From contig NZ_CP011797.1 in the NCBI RefSeq assembly GCF_002795845.1, forward strand, positions 3,076,001 through 3,140,000: DNA of 64,000 bases. Reading direction: 5' to 3'. The notes under the pieces are model-generated. The model had not been told where the DNA came from. It ran no database searches and was given only the letters and a program-made list of their open reading frames with translations. Positions within the stretch are counted from its first letter, which is position 1. Each line of letters begins with the position of its first letter. Below are positions 42,478-52,800 of this stretch, piece after piece. This DNA comes from Reinekea forsetii. Lineage in GTDB: Bacteria > Pseudomonadota > Gammaproteobacteria > Pseudomonadales > Natronospirillaceae. The position numbers and the translations under genes are program-made.

Positions 42478-45273
42478 ATGACTGATACCTGGCCCCACCC
42501 AGACACGACTGGTTTCATCCACAGTGGTGCTGCCTCGGCAGACCATATTCGACATGTTTTGAGCCGATTTACGCAGGCAAATGACGGCCGTCTGGCGCGT
42601 TGTCGGGACGACTTGAAGCCCAAGCAACAGCAGGCCTTTGATCTATTACCGCTGTTGTTTCACCTGAGCCATCAGAGCCTACCGGGCTATTCAGGCGACC
42701 CCCATTGTCCAACCGGCATTGCCCAGTACCAGCCTGCGAAGAGCCTGCTCAAGGCGGCCCAACGACTCACCGGGGGCTTGATGAGCCAGGGTCCAGCGCT
42801 CCACAAAGCCGCTATCTCGGGCCTCTATTTGATCGGTACCGGTGGCAGTATTGGCCAAGCAATTGGCACCGAGCTGATGATATGGGTCTGTTTCGAGACC
42901 CCGCTATCGGCCCGACAGCTGGCTTTGCTGCGGGAAAAGACCGACCAACTCACCCAGTGGGCGCAAGGGTTTCATCTGGTGCTGCGCTTCGTGCTAGTGG
43001 ATGCGCGCCATTGGCAAGTGAGCTCACATCCCTCATCGGCAGTCGGAGGCCCAAGATCTGGCAGCGATGGCCGGCGGCTCGATGAATTCTACCAAACGGC
43101 ACAGGTCTTGGCGGGTGTATACCCCGCCTGGTGGTTGGTGCCGACGGCTTATGAAGGCGATTATGCGGCAACATTGCAGGCGCTTTATCACACTGGGGCG
43201 GTCGATAAATCTCAGTGCATCGATTTTGGCGGGCTCGGCGCATTGGCAAGCGACGATTTTGCCGGCGCCGGCCTTCGGCAAATTTATCAAGCGATCGACT
43301 CGCCCTATCAATCGGTATTAATGCTAATTTTACTGGAAATCTATGCGCGCCAGTTGCCCCATATCGACTGCCTGGCACAGGCTTATAAAAACAGAATTTA
43401 TCGCATGCAGCTCTCGCTCGATGATCTCGATCCCTATGTCATGCTGTACCAGAAAATAGAATCCTATCTGTTGGCACATGACCAAACTAAGCGGCTGGAG
43501 TTGATTCGACGCTGCTTTTATTTCAAGGTTGGCCTCAAGCTGTCGCAACGCACGCACGCGCTCGGGTGGCGCCATGAATTAATGGACAACTTGGTGCAGT
43601 CCTGGGGTTGGTCGGCGGCCGCGCTCAAACATCTGGACGCCGTCCGAGCGTGGACCATCGAAGATATGTTGACGGAACGCCGGCTATTAATTGCTGAGCT
43701 GACCCAAAGCTATAGGGCCCTGTGTCAATATTCGCCCAGTCAGCCGCCCAGTGACGGCCTATCTCGAGCGGACCGACTGAGCCTCAATCGCAAATTACAC
43801 GCCGCATTCGATCGGCGTCAGGGTAAGATCAACTATATCCACATTGGCTTGGATGTCGACCTCAGTAACCAACGAGTTCACCTCTATGAACGCGCCAGCC
43901 GAGAAGATCCGGGCGTCTACCAATGGGGCGTGTACGATCGGCCGATGAGCCAACAGTCGCGTACCCCAGCACTCAAATCGGCCAATGGTTTGGTGGAAGC
44001 ATTGCTCTGGTGCCATCTAAATGGCCTGCTCACGGCTGCGCTGCAGGTTCCCATCTTTCCCGCCCGGCATGAGGTCAACGACGATGAGGTTCGCACGGCG
44101 TTGACTGCGCTTCGAAACCAGGTACCCAACCCAAGACCGCACACCGAAGCGCACTGCTTTGATCGGCCGGCGCGGGTGACTCGGGTCTTGCTGATTATTA
44201 ATCTCGGATGCGATCCGCGCCAGTCTCGTTCGGACAGCTCGGTGCACAGTCTCGATCAGGTACTGGTGAACAGTTGGGGCGAGGTCGAGGTCGAACGGTT
44301 TGCCACGCAGGATGCGCTGGCCAAGGGGCTGAAATCGCTCCTGAATCGAATCCATGCGCAGGCACCCGATGACCTTCCGGCGTTGGTCACCCTGTGTCCC
44401 AGTCAGGTCGAGCCTTCAGTATTGGCGCTGCGCGTTGACGCCCTTATGCAAGCTGCTTTGGCGGCATTGTGCAGCATCGGACAGCCACCAAATAACCGAT
44501 TCATCTGTCGTATTGGCAATCGCTATTTGCTCTATCAGGCCCATAACCGAACGATTGGCTATGTTCCGACCGACAGTCTGGACGAGCTTCGAATGCAACT
44601 GGCGCTTGAACAGGCGGACTATAGCCGGCTTATCTTCGATCGCCAGTTTGCTCTGGATCACCCCCTCTGGGCCAAACTCTACCGTTTACACCGCCCGCAT
44701 GCCGTTCTGTTGGCCTGTGAAAAACGCCACCAGCAGGCGACCCTGTATCTAATCGATGAGCAAGGCTCGTTGCTGGTTTTCAAACAGCCAGTGCGCAATC
44801 TGGCAACCCTGTGGGCGCCGTTGTTGCAGTTTTTGCACGCCACCGATCAGCGCCGCTCCGGCATAGATGACCGCAAACCCAAGGCGGACAACCATTTCGT
44901 GCAAATTGAGCGCAGCCCGGGGCGCTTTGATCTGAAGAAAACAGGGCTCAATGATTGGGCCCAGGCTGCGCACTTTATCGGCATCGGGGTGACTGTCACA
45001 CTGTCTGCACAGGGTGGTTATGACTATCGAGTGGTCTGTGGTGAGCAAGAATTTCACAGCCCGGCCTGGGGCGACTTATTTTACCGCGCAATCGCGTCCT
45101 ATGGGCTCGGTTTGGACCCCTCGCGAGCGAACCCGGAGATCTACATCATCGACCTGGCCTTAACGTCTGCGGTAATTGACCACCTACCCCTGGGCCGGGA
45201 CCAAACGATGCATTACCTGCAGTTTAAATTGAAACTCGAACGGCGCATTCATGCCGCCCAAGCAGACCTCTAG
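42478..45273 (+). CDS. cyaA: Class I adenylate cyclase CyaA with altered catalytic acidic pair
   Basis: 931 residues aligned by eye along the whole E. coli class I enzyme: LPLLFHLSHQSLPGY, LYLIGTGGSIGQ, WVCFETPL, SIDSPYQSVLMLILLEIYA-like (AIDSPYQSVLML), RRCFYFKVGLKLS. Class I cyclases belong to the pol-beta nucleotidyltransferases; E. coli has GS...SDLDIW, where both aspartates are needed. Here the same place reads GTELMIW: Glu132 and Met134 replace the two aspartates, and Ser of the GS motif is Thr. The later acidic residue (FVLVDA) and Trp136 are kept. The reading frame is otherwise intact and full length. AAAGG 10 bases before ATG. Catalysis may be lost or weak; a regulatory role is possible. 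Confidence 0.88.
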   Translation: MTDTWPHPDTTGFIHSGAASADHIRHVLSRFTQANDGRLARCRDDLKPKQQQAFDLLPLLFHLSHQSLPGYSGDPHCPTGIAQYQPAKSLLKAAQRLTGGLMSQGPALHKAAISGLYLIGTGGSIGQAIGTELMIWVCFETPLSARQLALLREKTDQLTQWAQGFHLVLRFVLVDARHWQVSSHPSSAVGGPRSGSDGRRLDEFYQTAQVLAGVYPAWWLVPTAYEGDYAATLQALYHTGAVDKSQCIDFGGLGALASDDFAGAGLRQIYQAIDSPYQSVLMLILLEIYARQLPHIDCLAQAYKNRIYRMQLSLDDLDPYVMLYQKIESYLLAHDQTKRLELIRRCFYFKVGLKLSQRTHALGWRHELMDNLVQSWGWSAAALKHLDAVRAWTIEDMLTERRLLIAELTQSYRALCQYSPSQPPSDGLSRADRLSLNRKLHAAFDRRQGKINYIHIGLDVDLSNQRVHLYERASREDPGVYQWGVYDRPMSQQSRTPALKSANGLVEALLWCHLNGLLTAALQVPIFPARHEVNDDEVRTALTALRNQVPNPRPHTEAHCFDRPARVTRVLLIINLGCDPRQSRSDSSVHSLDQVLVNSWGEVEVERFATQDALAKGLKSLLNRIHAQAPDDLPALVTLCPSQVEPSVLALRVDALMQAALAALCSIGQPPNNRFICRIGNRYLLYQAHNRTIGYVPTDSLDELRMQLALEQADYSRLIFDRQFALDHPLWAKLYRLHRPHAVLLACEKRHQQATLYLIDEQGSLLVFKQPVRNLATLWAPLLQFLHATDQRRSGIDDRKPKADNHFVQIERSPGRFDLKKTGLNDWAQAAHFIGIGVTVTLSAQGGYDYRVVCGEQEFHSPAWGDLFYRAIASYGLGLDPSRANPEIYIIDLALTSAVIDHLPLGRDQTMHYLQFKLKLERRIHAAQADL

Positions 45274-45316
45274 CGACGCCCCGATCCTGTTGCGCCGACC
45301 GGACGGCCGCGAACGT

Positions 45317-45793
45317 TTAGAGCTTGTCCAAGAGCGCTTCGAGGTAATCCATGTCTGGAATAACCGCCTTACCTAGTTGCGTGATAACAGCCATCCTTTC
45401 GCCCTGCCCCAAACTGGCCAGTTTGTCCTCTTGCACGTCTGCCGCGGTTAACTTGATCATGCGCGGAATGCCCTGCACCAAAATAGCAAAATATTTAAAG
45501 CGCGACTGACCGCTGGCCGCATTGAGCACCGCGAGGCGGGCCTGTTCGGAATCGCGGCCATGGATTTCGCTGTTGGCAATTTCAAAACTCATCACCGGAA
45601 CCTGCTCACCACGCCACAGGATTGAACCGAGCGCCCACGACGGCGCCTCGGGCAATGGGCTGATCATCTGCAGGGCGACCACCTCGGCGATAACAATATT
45701 GGGCACCAGCAGACTTTTATTGTGCACCGGAATCAAGAGACTGGCGACCAAATCCGTTATGGACTGTGCCTTGAGTTGTGATGGCGTTTTCAT
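45317..45793 (-). CDS. chpC: CheW-like protein ChpC
   Basis: 158-residue CheW-fold adaptor (LLIPVHNKSLLVPNIVIAEVV, WALGSILWRGEQVPVMSFE). It is the last gene of the Pil-Chp cluster, 16 bases behind chpB, as in Pseudomonas, where a second CheW-like protein is named ChpC. It probably links additional receptors to ChpA. Convergent with cyaA, 43 bases apart. Confidence 0.85.
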   Translation of the reverse strand: MKTPSQLKAQSITDLVASLLIPVHNKSLLVPNIVIAEVVALQMISPLPEAPSWALGSILWRGEQVPVMSFEIANSEIHGRDSEQARLAVLNAASGQSRFKYFAILVQGIPRMIKLTAADVQEDKLASLGQGERMAVITQLGKAVIPDMDYLEALLDKL

Positions 45794-45809
45794 AGGATTT
45801 TTCCTTAAG

Positions 45810-46838
45810 CTAGGCCGTTTGCGTTTGTCGCTGCGCCAGCCAGACGATTAATTTTTCGGCCAATTGAGCCGGGGAACCGCGCCAATCGACGCTGCCGGCT
45901 TGGTCAGCGGCATCGGGCATTGAACTTTGCACACAACTCTCGGTGGCCTGGGCCCATACGGTGCCACCCATCTCCTTAACCAGGGCCGAACCCAGGGTGC
46001 CATCGCTGCCCATACCGCTGAAGATAATCGCGTTGCATTGACGACCGAAATGCTCGGCAGCGTTTTTCAATAACTGATCGTGACTGGGACCGTAGGGGCC
46101 GCTCCATTCTCGGTCCTGCCAGAGTACCGCTGGATGGTTGGCAAACAGAATCTCGTGATCTACTGGCACCACAGCCACCTGGCCATTGACCAATGACAGG
46201 CCGTGTTCGGCATAGGTCATAGTCAGCGCGGCGTGACGACCAACCGACTGCACCAAGGCCGCTAAACAGCCGGCATCTATATGCTGGGCATACAAAAAGG
46301 TGGCCGGTATGTCGAGCGGCAACAGATCGAGAAAATCCTTAACCGCTTGCGGACCGCCCAAGGACGCGCACAACACCCAGATCGGGCCTAAGTCCGGATT
46401 GGGTGCATTCTTTAATGACTCCGGCAATTCGAAGCGCGGTTTTTCAACGCAGCGCATCAGTACATCGAGGTCAAATTGGGGCGCGCTGACCGCCGCTTGC
46501 AAAACCGGTGCAAAGGCATGCATTTTTTTTTGCATGCGTTTGCACCAGCGGGGGTAATCTTGATGATTTTTGGCCGGTATCTGGCCGTCACCAAACAAGA
46601 TAGGGGCCTGGGTTAGATCGAGAATATCCTGTAATAGCTCGCTCCATTGTCCGTCCTCGGCTAACTCGACCACCCATAAACGGATCGTTTCATTGGCCAA
46701 GAAAAGCTTATTGAGACGCTCTGGCGAGGTATTCACCGCCACTTCGTAACCGGCATCGGCAATGACCCATTCCAACTGATGCTGAGCTAAGGCGGTCGAG
46801 GCAATGATGCCAACGCGGTTGTGCTTGCCCTTCATCAC
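45810..46838 (-). CDS. chpB: Chemotaxis-type methylesterase ChpB (CheB family)
   Basis: 342 residues. The C-terminal methylesterase domain (about 155-335) has the CheB triad: Ser in ASLGGPQA, His in YAQHIDAG and Asp in SGMGSDGTLG. The N-terminal 140 residues resemble a receiver fold (RVGIIASTALAQHQLEWV) but without the acidic pocket and phospho-Asp, so activation by phosphorylation is unlikely in the usual way. Demethylates the PilJ receptor opposite PilK. Starts 10 bases after the chpA stop. Confidence 0.88.
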   Translation of the reverse strand: MMKGKHNRVGIIASTALAQHQLEWVIADAGYEVAVNTSPERLNKLFLANETIRLWVVELAEDGQWSELLQDILDLTQAPILFGDGQIPAKNHQDYPRWCKRMQKKMHAFAPVLQAAVSAPQFDLDVLMRCVEKPRFELPESLKNAPNPDLGPIWVLCASLGGPQAVKDFLDLLPLDIPATFLYAQHIDAGCLAALVQSVGRHAALTMTYAEHGLSLVNGQVAVVPVDHEILFANHPAVLWQDREWSGPYGPSHDQLLKNAAEHFGRQCNAIIFSGMGSDGTLGSALVKEMGGTVWAQATESCVQSSMPDAADQAGSVDWRGSPAQLAEKLIVWLAQRQTQTA

Positions 46839-46848
46839 CTTAGGCCCA

Positions 46849-49800
46849 TTACCCCTTTAACAACCGTTCAATGGCGTCCAACAGTGGGCCTTCCTGGAAC
46901 GGCTTACCCATATAATCGTTCACTCCGATCGACAGGGCCCGCTCGCGATGCTTACTGCCGGTGCGCGAGGTGATCATGATAATTGGGATATGGCGCAGAC
47001 GTTCATCATGACGCACCCGTGAGGCTACCTCAAAGCCATCCATATAGGGCATCTCGATATCGAGTAGGATCAGATCCGGTATCTCGTCAATCATTTGGTT
47101 GATCGCATCAGCTCCGTGCTTGGCCAACAGCACCTCCATGCCATTGCGCTCCAGTAAGCGACTGGTCACCTTGCGCACGGTGACTGAATCGTCGCACACC
47201 ATTATGCGTGGCGGGCCTTCTTTCTTGCGTTCCAGCTCTGCGCTCATCTGCATCAAGGACATGGCGTTCTGATGTTCAATCACCAACTCAGATCGAATTA
47301 GGGCCGCCAGATCGAGAATAACCACCACCGAGCCATCACCGAGAATGGTGGCACCGGACACGCCCTGCAGCTTGCTGAATTGAGCACCGAGTGTCTTCAC
47401 CACGATCTCTTTCGAGCCCATCAAACGATCGACATGCAATGCCATGGAATGGCGCTCATCACTGCCCTTAACCAAGACCAGAGGGGCCGAGCTTTCCATC
47501 GCGGCGACATTGGGTCGCGCGCCGGTGTGCAGCAAGGAACCCATATATTCCAGTCGATAACGCTTACCGTTGTATTCGAACAAAGGCGCATTGGGCTGAT
47601 AGTATTCGGCCAACTGCTTGGGGGTTACCCGTACGATGCCCTCAATCGAGGTCAGCGGCAGGGCATACAGATCGTCAAGCGTATTGACCATCAACGCCCG
47701 ATTGACCGATACGGTAAAGGGCAGCCTGATAACAAAGGCGGTGCCACGGCCCAGTTGGGAGTCGATAAAGATCGAGCCCCCCAATTGTTTAACCTCAGAG
47801 TTGACCACGTCCATGCCGACGCCACGACCGGAAATTTGGGTCACCTTATCGGCGGTACTAAAACCGGCCTCCAAAATAAACTGCATGATCTCGGCTTCGT
47901 TCAGATCCGATTCGGCCTTCATCAAACCCCGTTCGATCGCCTTGGCTCGAATGCGTTCAACATCGATACCCTGACCGTCATCTGCCAAGCTCAGGACGAT
48001 ATCGCTGCCTTCGCGGGACAGCTCCAGAGCCACCTTACCCAGGCGAGGTTTATTGGCCGCGAGCCGATCGTCGGGGCGCTCGATGCCGTGGTCAACGGCG
48101 TTGCGCAGCAGGTGTTCGAGCGGTGCAATCATCCGTTCCAAGACGGTCCGATCAACCTCCCCTTCGGCGTTACCGACAATAAAGTCGACGTCCTTGGCGA
48201 GATCGCCAGCCACCTGTCGGACGATACGCCGCAATCGAGGGACTAACCGATTAAACGGCACCATGCGCGTGCGCATCAGGCCTTCTTGTAATTCGGTATT
48301 AATGCGACTCTGTTGCAACAGAATGGTCTCAGCGTCGCGCGTCTTATCGGTCAGCGTGGTTTTAATATCCTGCAAGTCATAGGTGGCTTCCATCAGCGAC
48401 CGGGACAGTTGCTGTATTTGCGAATATCGGTCCATCTCCAGCGGATCGAAATCTTCATAGTTGGTTTCTTCGGCGCGTTCTTGACGAAATACTATCTGCG
48501 CTTCGGTTTCCATATCGAGCCGGCGAACATGGTCGCGCAGTCGATCGATGGTTTGATCCATATCGACCAGGGTATAGGAGAAATCGCTGACTTCCTGCTC
48601 CAGCCGAGCCCGAGAAATCGACGTTTCACCGGCTAGGTTGACCAGACCTTCGAGTAGGTTGGCGGCCACCTTGACCGTCTCTTGTGGCTGGGCACGGCGC
48701 ACCGCGACGCCATCCTGCGCGGCTTTTGGGATGACTGGCGAATTGGCTTTGAAGGGCAAAACCTGGGCCGAAACGGGCTCCTCGTCCGAGGCCGGCGCTC
48801 GCTCAGTGACCGGTGGTGGTGCGAAATTAGGTACGGGCGGTTCGTCAGGATCCTGCGCGGACGCCATCTGAATCACGCTGGGCCCAAAACCGCCCTCGCC
48901 GTCGTTTTCCTGCTGGTCAATGAGTGCCTGTAGCTGCTCGATATTGCGTACCATCTCATCTTGACGTGCCAAGATGCCGATAAAAAAGGCATCATCCAAT
49001 GGGATTTTTTGTTGTTGGGCGCGCGTAATATGACTCTCAAAATCGTGACTCTTATCGCCCAAGTCTTTCAAACGCGCCAGACGCGAGCCACCTTTTAGGG
49101 TGTGCAGCACCCGTTTCATCTCATCGGCATGGGCTTCATTCAGGGTATCGGAGCGCCACTCTTCGATGGCATTTTCCAATTCATTTAACAGCTCACCCGC
49201 CTCCTCGATAAATATTGCCAATATATCGAAATCCAGATCCGCCGAAAGCGGCTCTACGACAGCCATCTGCGACGCGGTCGGGGTCGATGACTCGAGCGGC
49301 GGTTCCGGTGCCGATTCAGGTTTGGGTTCGGGTTCGGGTTCGGGTTCAGGTTCGACGCTCTGCTCTATTGCCGGCGTTAGGATCACTGGCTGGGCGGGCG
49401 CGCCTGGATGTTTACGGAAATGACCGATGGCTGCGACCAGGTCCGGTGCGGACAAGCAACTCATGCTCGACTCGATATCGCCGACCATGGTGGCCAGTCG
49501 ATCGTGGCACTGCTGCAACAGACTGATTAGGCCGGCAGAACTTTGGTATTGCCCCTGGGCCAAACCCTCATAGAGAAATTCCAGTTCGTGGGCTAGGTCG
49601 CCGAGCGGAAGTATCTCGGCCATGCGCGCGCCCCCCTTGAGGGTATGTAAATCGCGCTGTAAGGCCTCGACCTCGATGGTGTTTTGCGGATCCTGAACCC
49701 AGGCTTCCAACGATTGCTGAATACTTTCCAGTATGTCATTGGCCTCTTCCAAGAAGATTTCCACCAATTCGGCGTCACCCTCAACCGCATAACGCTGCGC

Positions 49801-52800
49801 CGGAACGTGTTCAAGACTCGGCGGCGCGCTATACGCTGCCTGGGGCGGTTCGATCGGTGCCGCGGCTGGCGCGCGCGAACGAGGCGGCTCAATAACCTCG
49901 TAAGGCATGGCAAACACCTCATAGAGCTGTTGCAGACGTTCCGAAAAGAGCGCATCGGTGCGAATGGACTGCCCGGCTGCCAGGCGATCCATCATCGAAA
50001 TCAACGATTCATGGCCATCATGAGCCAGGCTGAAGAACTTCTCACCGAGCATGAAGGCATTGGCGTCTGCGGCTAAATAGAGCGCGCGCAGTTGCGTACT
50101 TAACTGCGAGAGGGGCAGGAGGTCGACCGCAAGCGCGGCATTGGCTAGGGTATCGAGTTCGCGCACCAAGGTCTCAGGCGCCTTGCCGGGATCCCCGCTC
50201 TGGCGCCATTGATCGAGGATGCCCTCGGCATCCATGACGATATCCATACTCTCGGATAAAAAGATCGACAACAGGCTAACATCGTCGTCTTCGCTGGCGT
50301 CATCCGCTGCCAGTAGGTTACGGCGCAGGGTGTTGACCTGTTCAATATAACCCTCGATCGACGCCGCGGCCGGTCCCGCCGGATCTATACCGGCCGACTC
50401 TTTTACCAACACCACCATGGCGCTGAGCACGGACAGAAACGCCGGCGTCGCCAAATCACCGCGTTCTTGCAGATCCTTGACCAACAGTTCCAGCGGCGTA
50501 ACCGCCTCTGCAATGCGGTCCATGCTCGCCATATGCGCAGAGCCCTTCATGGTGTGTAAGGCGCGCTGGAGGGCGTCGGGTAATTTGCGGCCTAAGGGAC
50601 TGTCGGCTAGATAGTTATCGACAAATTCCAAATGGGAGTCGAGTTCATTTTTAAAGATGCGCAGCAGGTTGGTGTCGTTATCGTCCGACTTGTCGGCATC
50701 GCGCTGCGCCGGCCCATTGGCTTCGTCCTGGCTCTGCTCGGCGTCGAGTGGGCCGTCGAGGGCCTCACGTTCGTATAGGTCCTCCAACTCGGTATCCATG
50801 ATACCGAAGGGGTCGCCCTCGAACGGGGTGATATCTGCATCCACTTCGGCTGCTTCAGTGTCGGTCAGCTCGATAAGGTAGCTATCCTGCGCATTCGCGT
50901 CCAGATCCAAGTCGAGATCGAGCTCCGAATCCAGCGCTAGAGTCGGGTCGGGCACATCCAGCGGATCGGGCTCCGGAGCCAATAGCGTCTGATCGGGCCA
51001 GGACACCGGTTCACCCTTGGCGATGGCATGGGCGCGTTGTGCTAACTGGTCCGCGCCTGCAACATCGGGTGACTGCTTGGTCTCAAATGCCTTGACCAAG
51101 GCCGGCACCGCGGCCGCTACTTCCTCCACGACGCGAATCAGATCGGCACTGTAGGGGATGGATCCGTCGATCATGCGGTTGAGCATGTTTTCCACGGCCC
51201 ACGCGGTTTCACCGACCACGGTCGCACGGACCATTCGACCGCTGCCTTTGAGCGTATGAAAAGCACGACGGAATTCGGTCAGGGCTGCCTGATTGCTACG
51301 GTCGGCCTTATATTGAGGGACAAATTCATTGATGACGGCCATGACCTCTTCGGCTTCCTCAACGAAGATCTCGAGAATTTCGTCATCGATTAGGTCATCG
51401 TCGTCTCCTTCATCTGCTTGATCTGCCTCATTTAGCTCATTCGACTCGGCAGGCTCCACCAGGGGCGTCGGTTCGACTATTATTGGGCTGTCGGCGTCGA
51501 GTTCGGCGATAGCGGCTGCCGCTTCGGGCAGAATGTCGGCCGAATCTAAGGTTAGGTCACGTTCAAATTCAACTTCATCAAATTCGCTCTGCAGATTATT
51601 CGCATCTTCGTGCTCGAGCGTAAATTCGGCCACCTCGGCTTCATCCAACTCAATCACCGTGTCCCAAGACAGCTCTTGCAGGGGCTCAGGTTCAGAGAGG
51701 TCGGGCGTGTTGAGGACAGGCTCGACGCTCTGCCACTCATCGATCACGGTCAAAACGTCGTTATCGTCGACCGACGCGTCGGTTTCCAGCCCGTTCGGGA
51801 CCTGGCTCTCGGAGCTGATTGGCGCGTCTTGATCCTGCGCAATCCGGTTCAAATCCACCGTTAAGCCTAAGCTGGCAAGAGAGTGGATCGCGCGCGTTAA
51901 AATCTCGAGATTGGTGCCCGGTCCGTCTTGGGAGATTCGCTCCAGATAATATTCCACGCCCACCAGCGCATCGGCCAGTGCGTCCATCTCTTGCCAGGTC
52001 GGTTGATAGTTCTCGGCAATTAACCGGTTCTGCACATAGGTGTGCACCGACGTCAGCACTTGGGCTGCATCGATCAGCGGCACTATGGCCAAGCCCCCGC
52101 GCACGGCCCCTAGGATGGCAGGTACATCGGCCAAGAGCGTTGGGTTAAAGTGGCCGGCGATATATTCGACCACAGCGCTCTTAACCTGCTCGATGCCGGT
52201 CCGGGCTTCACGCAACACCGCTCGATGGGCATCGCTAATATCATCGGCCTGATCCGACGCGCTGTTGAGATCGGAGTCGACCCCGATACCATTCAGGGTC
52301 GCTTCAACGTACAAAAAGGCACCGGCTATATCCATCAGCATGGCGTCGTTGATCAGCGTCGGCTGGCCCTCAGCCTGACCGATAATAGCCAACTGTTCGC
52401 TCAAGACCCGGCGCGGATTCGTCAGTCCAACCAGCGCTAGGGTATCGCATAGATGCACAATGGGAAGCTTAAGGTCACTGAGACGATTGGGATCTTTGCT
52501 CTGGCCGCGCACCATCAGATCGAGCGTATCCTTGAGCCGAGCGAGCTCTTCCAGCAGAGCGGTCATGACATTGTCGACCGCGGTCCGATCCGGTCCGGCT
52601 AATCGGGCCCGTTGCGACTCAACCTCATGGCTCGGCGGTAAGGCATCTACTAGGCGATAGCGACGCTGGACCTGATCAATGCGATCAATGTTCGAGGGCC
52701 CAATCTTGGCGATGTAGAACAATAGATTTTTCAGGATGCGATCCGAGGGGAAACTCTGGGCCACTGTCAAAGGGTCTTGTGACAGGCCCTTAAGCTGACC

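Noticed and set aside
42478-45273. cyaA as a frameshifted or truncated pseudogene
   Set aside because: The frame is open for 931 codons with conserved blocks throughout; only the catalytic pair is altered.
45274-45316. Terminator between cyaA and chpC
   Set aside because: Only a 4-bp GCCG/CGGC hairpin is present and no U tract on either strand.
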